In this document: positions 6,217 to 6,567 of the stretch, piece by piece | Position numbering within the stretch: the stretch's first letter is position 1 | Layout of the letters: each line of letters begins with the position of its first letter | Source of the DNA: Desulfuromonadales bacterium | GTDB lineage: Bacteria > Desulfobacterota > Desulfuromonadia > Desulfuromonadales > BM103 | Direction of reading: 5' to 3' | Assembly (NCBI GenBank): GCA_029859485.1 | Contig: JAOUDB010000156.1 | Span: 1-6,567 of the forward strand | Length of the DNA stretch: 6,567 nucleotides | Program-made: the position numbers and the translations under genes | The notes under the pieces: model-generated | Told to the model about the DNA's origin: nothing | The model's input: the letters and a program-made list of their open reading frames with translations, nothing else | Database searches by the model: none

Positions 6217-6235
6217 AACTGTTTATTAACCAGTT
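6217..6235. promoter_or_regulatory. operator-like near-palindrome upstream of the zinc-ribbon promoter
   Basis: AACTGTTT (6217-6224) and AACCAGTT (6228-6235) are reverse complements at seven of eight positions around a 3-bp centre. The 19-bp size and its place about 55-75 bp upstream of the predicted transcription start suit a dimeric activator. No regulator family is recognised from the sequence. Confidence 0.35.
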
Positions 6236-6262
6236 AGCGGAACGCCATGAATCCGGGGTTAT

Positions 6263-6283
6263 TCCTGACAAGTAAAGTCAGGA
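6263..6283. repeat. perfect 7-bp inverted repeat
   Basis: TCCTGAC (6263-6269) and GTCAGGA (6277-6283) flank a 7-nt loop. No T-run follows on either strand, so it is not called a terminator. It is one of three stem-loops in the gap between the right-edge gene and the zinc-ribbon gene. Confidence 0.5.
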
Positions 6284-6296
6284 GACAACGAAGATT

Positions 6297-6316
6297 GCCC
6301 CTCAGGAGTTGGGGGC
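6297..6316 (-). terminator. weak terminator candidate for the right-edge gene
   Basis: On the minus strand GCCCC (6316-6312) pairs with GGGGC (6301-6297) across a 10-nt loop, and a moderately T-rich stretch (about half T over 14 nt) follows. The stem is short and the tail interrupted. Its place about 75 bp after the stop at 6393 is the main support. Confidence 0.25.
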
Positions 6317-6317
6317 G

Positions 6318-6387
6318 CTGAATTTGGTGTGTTCCATTTGAGTGGCCCCAATTTTCTGTCGATTTATGGGACACGAGGTTAATTCAG
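6318..6387. repeat. 70-bp imperfect inverted repeat, possible mobile-element relic
   Basis: Outer arms CTGAATT (6318-6324) and AATTCAG (6381-6387) are exact complements. Inner arms GTGTTCCAT (6329-6337) and ATGGGACAC (6366-6374) match at eight of nine positions. Short unequal spacers separate inner and outer arms (4 and 6 nt), and the central loop is 28 nt. The one inner mismatch becomes a G:U pair only in plus-strand RNA. It starts 5 bp after the stop of the right-edge gene. It could be a transcript-end structure, a tiny miniature element, or the paired ends of a deleted insertion sequence. I see no transposase remnant. Confidence 0.5.
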
Positions 6388-6392
6388 GTCGC

Positions 6393-6567
6393 TCAGCGAT
6401 CCCAGTAGAGGTAGTGTGGCGATTCGGAGAGAAGTTCCAAGCAAGCGGCCAATGAACCGGTGAAATCGATCCGTTCCCAGCGTTTCAGGTTGTGGAAGTA
6501 TTCGATCCGCCACTGGGCGTTATCATCGACGCGGATCAAGCGGGCGAAACTCTCATCCCCTTTAAGC
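6393..6567 (-). CDS. C-terminal fragment of an unrecognised protein (5' end off the window)
   Basis: A minus-strand frame enters from the right edge, stays open for 57 codons and ends with TGA at 6395-6393. It is the only frame open across this stretch, since the other two minus frames and the plus frames are stopped early. The visible end is rich in aromatic and charged residues (for example WRIEYFHNLKRWERIDF, and ending SPHYLYWDR), which reads like real protein. I do not recognise the family. It is upstream of, and on the same strand as, the zinc-ribbon gene, but the 264-bp gap with its own promoter and inverted repeats suggests a separate transcript. Confidence 0.6.
   Translation of the reverse strand, partial: LKGDESFARLIRVDDNAQWRIEYFHNLKRWERIDFTGSLAACLELLSESPHYLYWDR

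Noticed and set aside
6247..6321. 24-codon plus-strand frame starting ATGAATCCGGGG
   Set aside because: It has no convincing ribosome site, an Arg-rich product with no similarity I recognise, and overlaps stem-loops in an intergenic gap.

Overview
The window is moderately GC-rich bacterial chromosomal DNA with compact gene spacing. Its gene set is a uridine phosphorylase, two protein-L-isoaspartate methyltransferases, a large membrane protein with a spermidine-synthase-like domain, and a small protein that looks like the BCAM0308 family. That set best fits a Gram-negative proteobacterium. A Desulfuromonas/Geobacter-type (Desulfobacterota) host is my guess from how these proteins read, not something the DNA proves. 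I see no rRNA, tRNA, CRISPR array or intact insertion sequence.

Layout, left to right. Positions 1-1506 hold a two-gene minus-strand operon: uridine phosphorylase (721-1506), then 24 bp later an RNase Z-like metallo-beta-lactamase-fold hydrolase that runs off the left edge (1-696). A 206-bp divergent intergenic region (1507-1712) follows, with a plausible udp promoter and a perfect 8-bp hairpin just before the next gene. Positions 1713-2396 (plus) encode a cytoplasmic Pcm. It converges, with only 38 bp between stop codons, on a minus-strand block. In transcription order that block is: the C-terminus of an unrecognised protein at the right edge (6393-6567), a 264-bp gap rich in inverted repeats and carrying a promoter, the zinc-ribbon BCAM0308-like protein (5610-6128), an 83-bp gap with a bulged inverted repeat, a second Pcm with a signal peptide (4804-5526), and the 790-residue membrane protein (2435-4807). 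The last two genes overlap by 4 bp (ATGA).

The most notable system is the coupled pair at 2435-5526. Its first product is an isoaspartyl methyltransferase that appears to be exported. Its second is a polytopic membrane protein whose central Rossmann domain, by the positive-inside rule, also projects into the periplasm. That domain keeps a glycine-rich SAM-binding-like loop but lacks the acidic residues needed for aminopropyl transfer. A cytoplasmic Pcm paralogue lies next to it. I infer a split between cytoplasmic and envelope protein-damage repair, with the membrane protein as partner, anchor or cofactor handler. This is a hypothesis: S-adenosylmethionine is normally cytoplasmic, so how the exported enzyme gets its cofactor is the open question.
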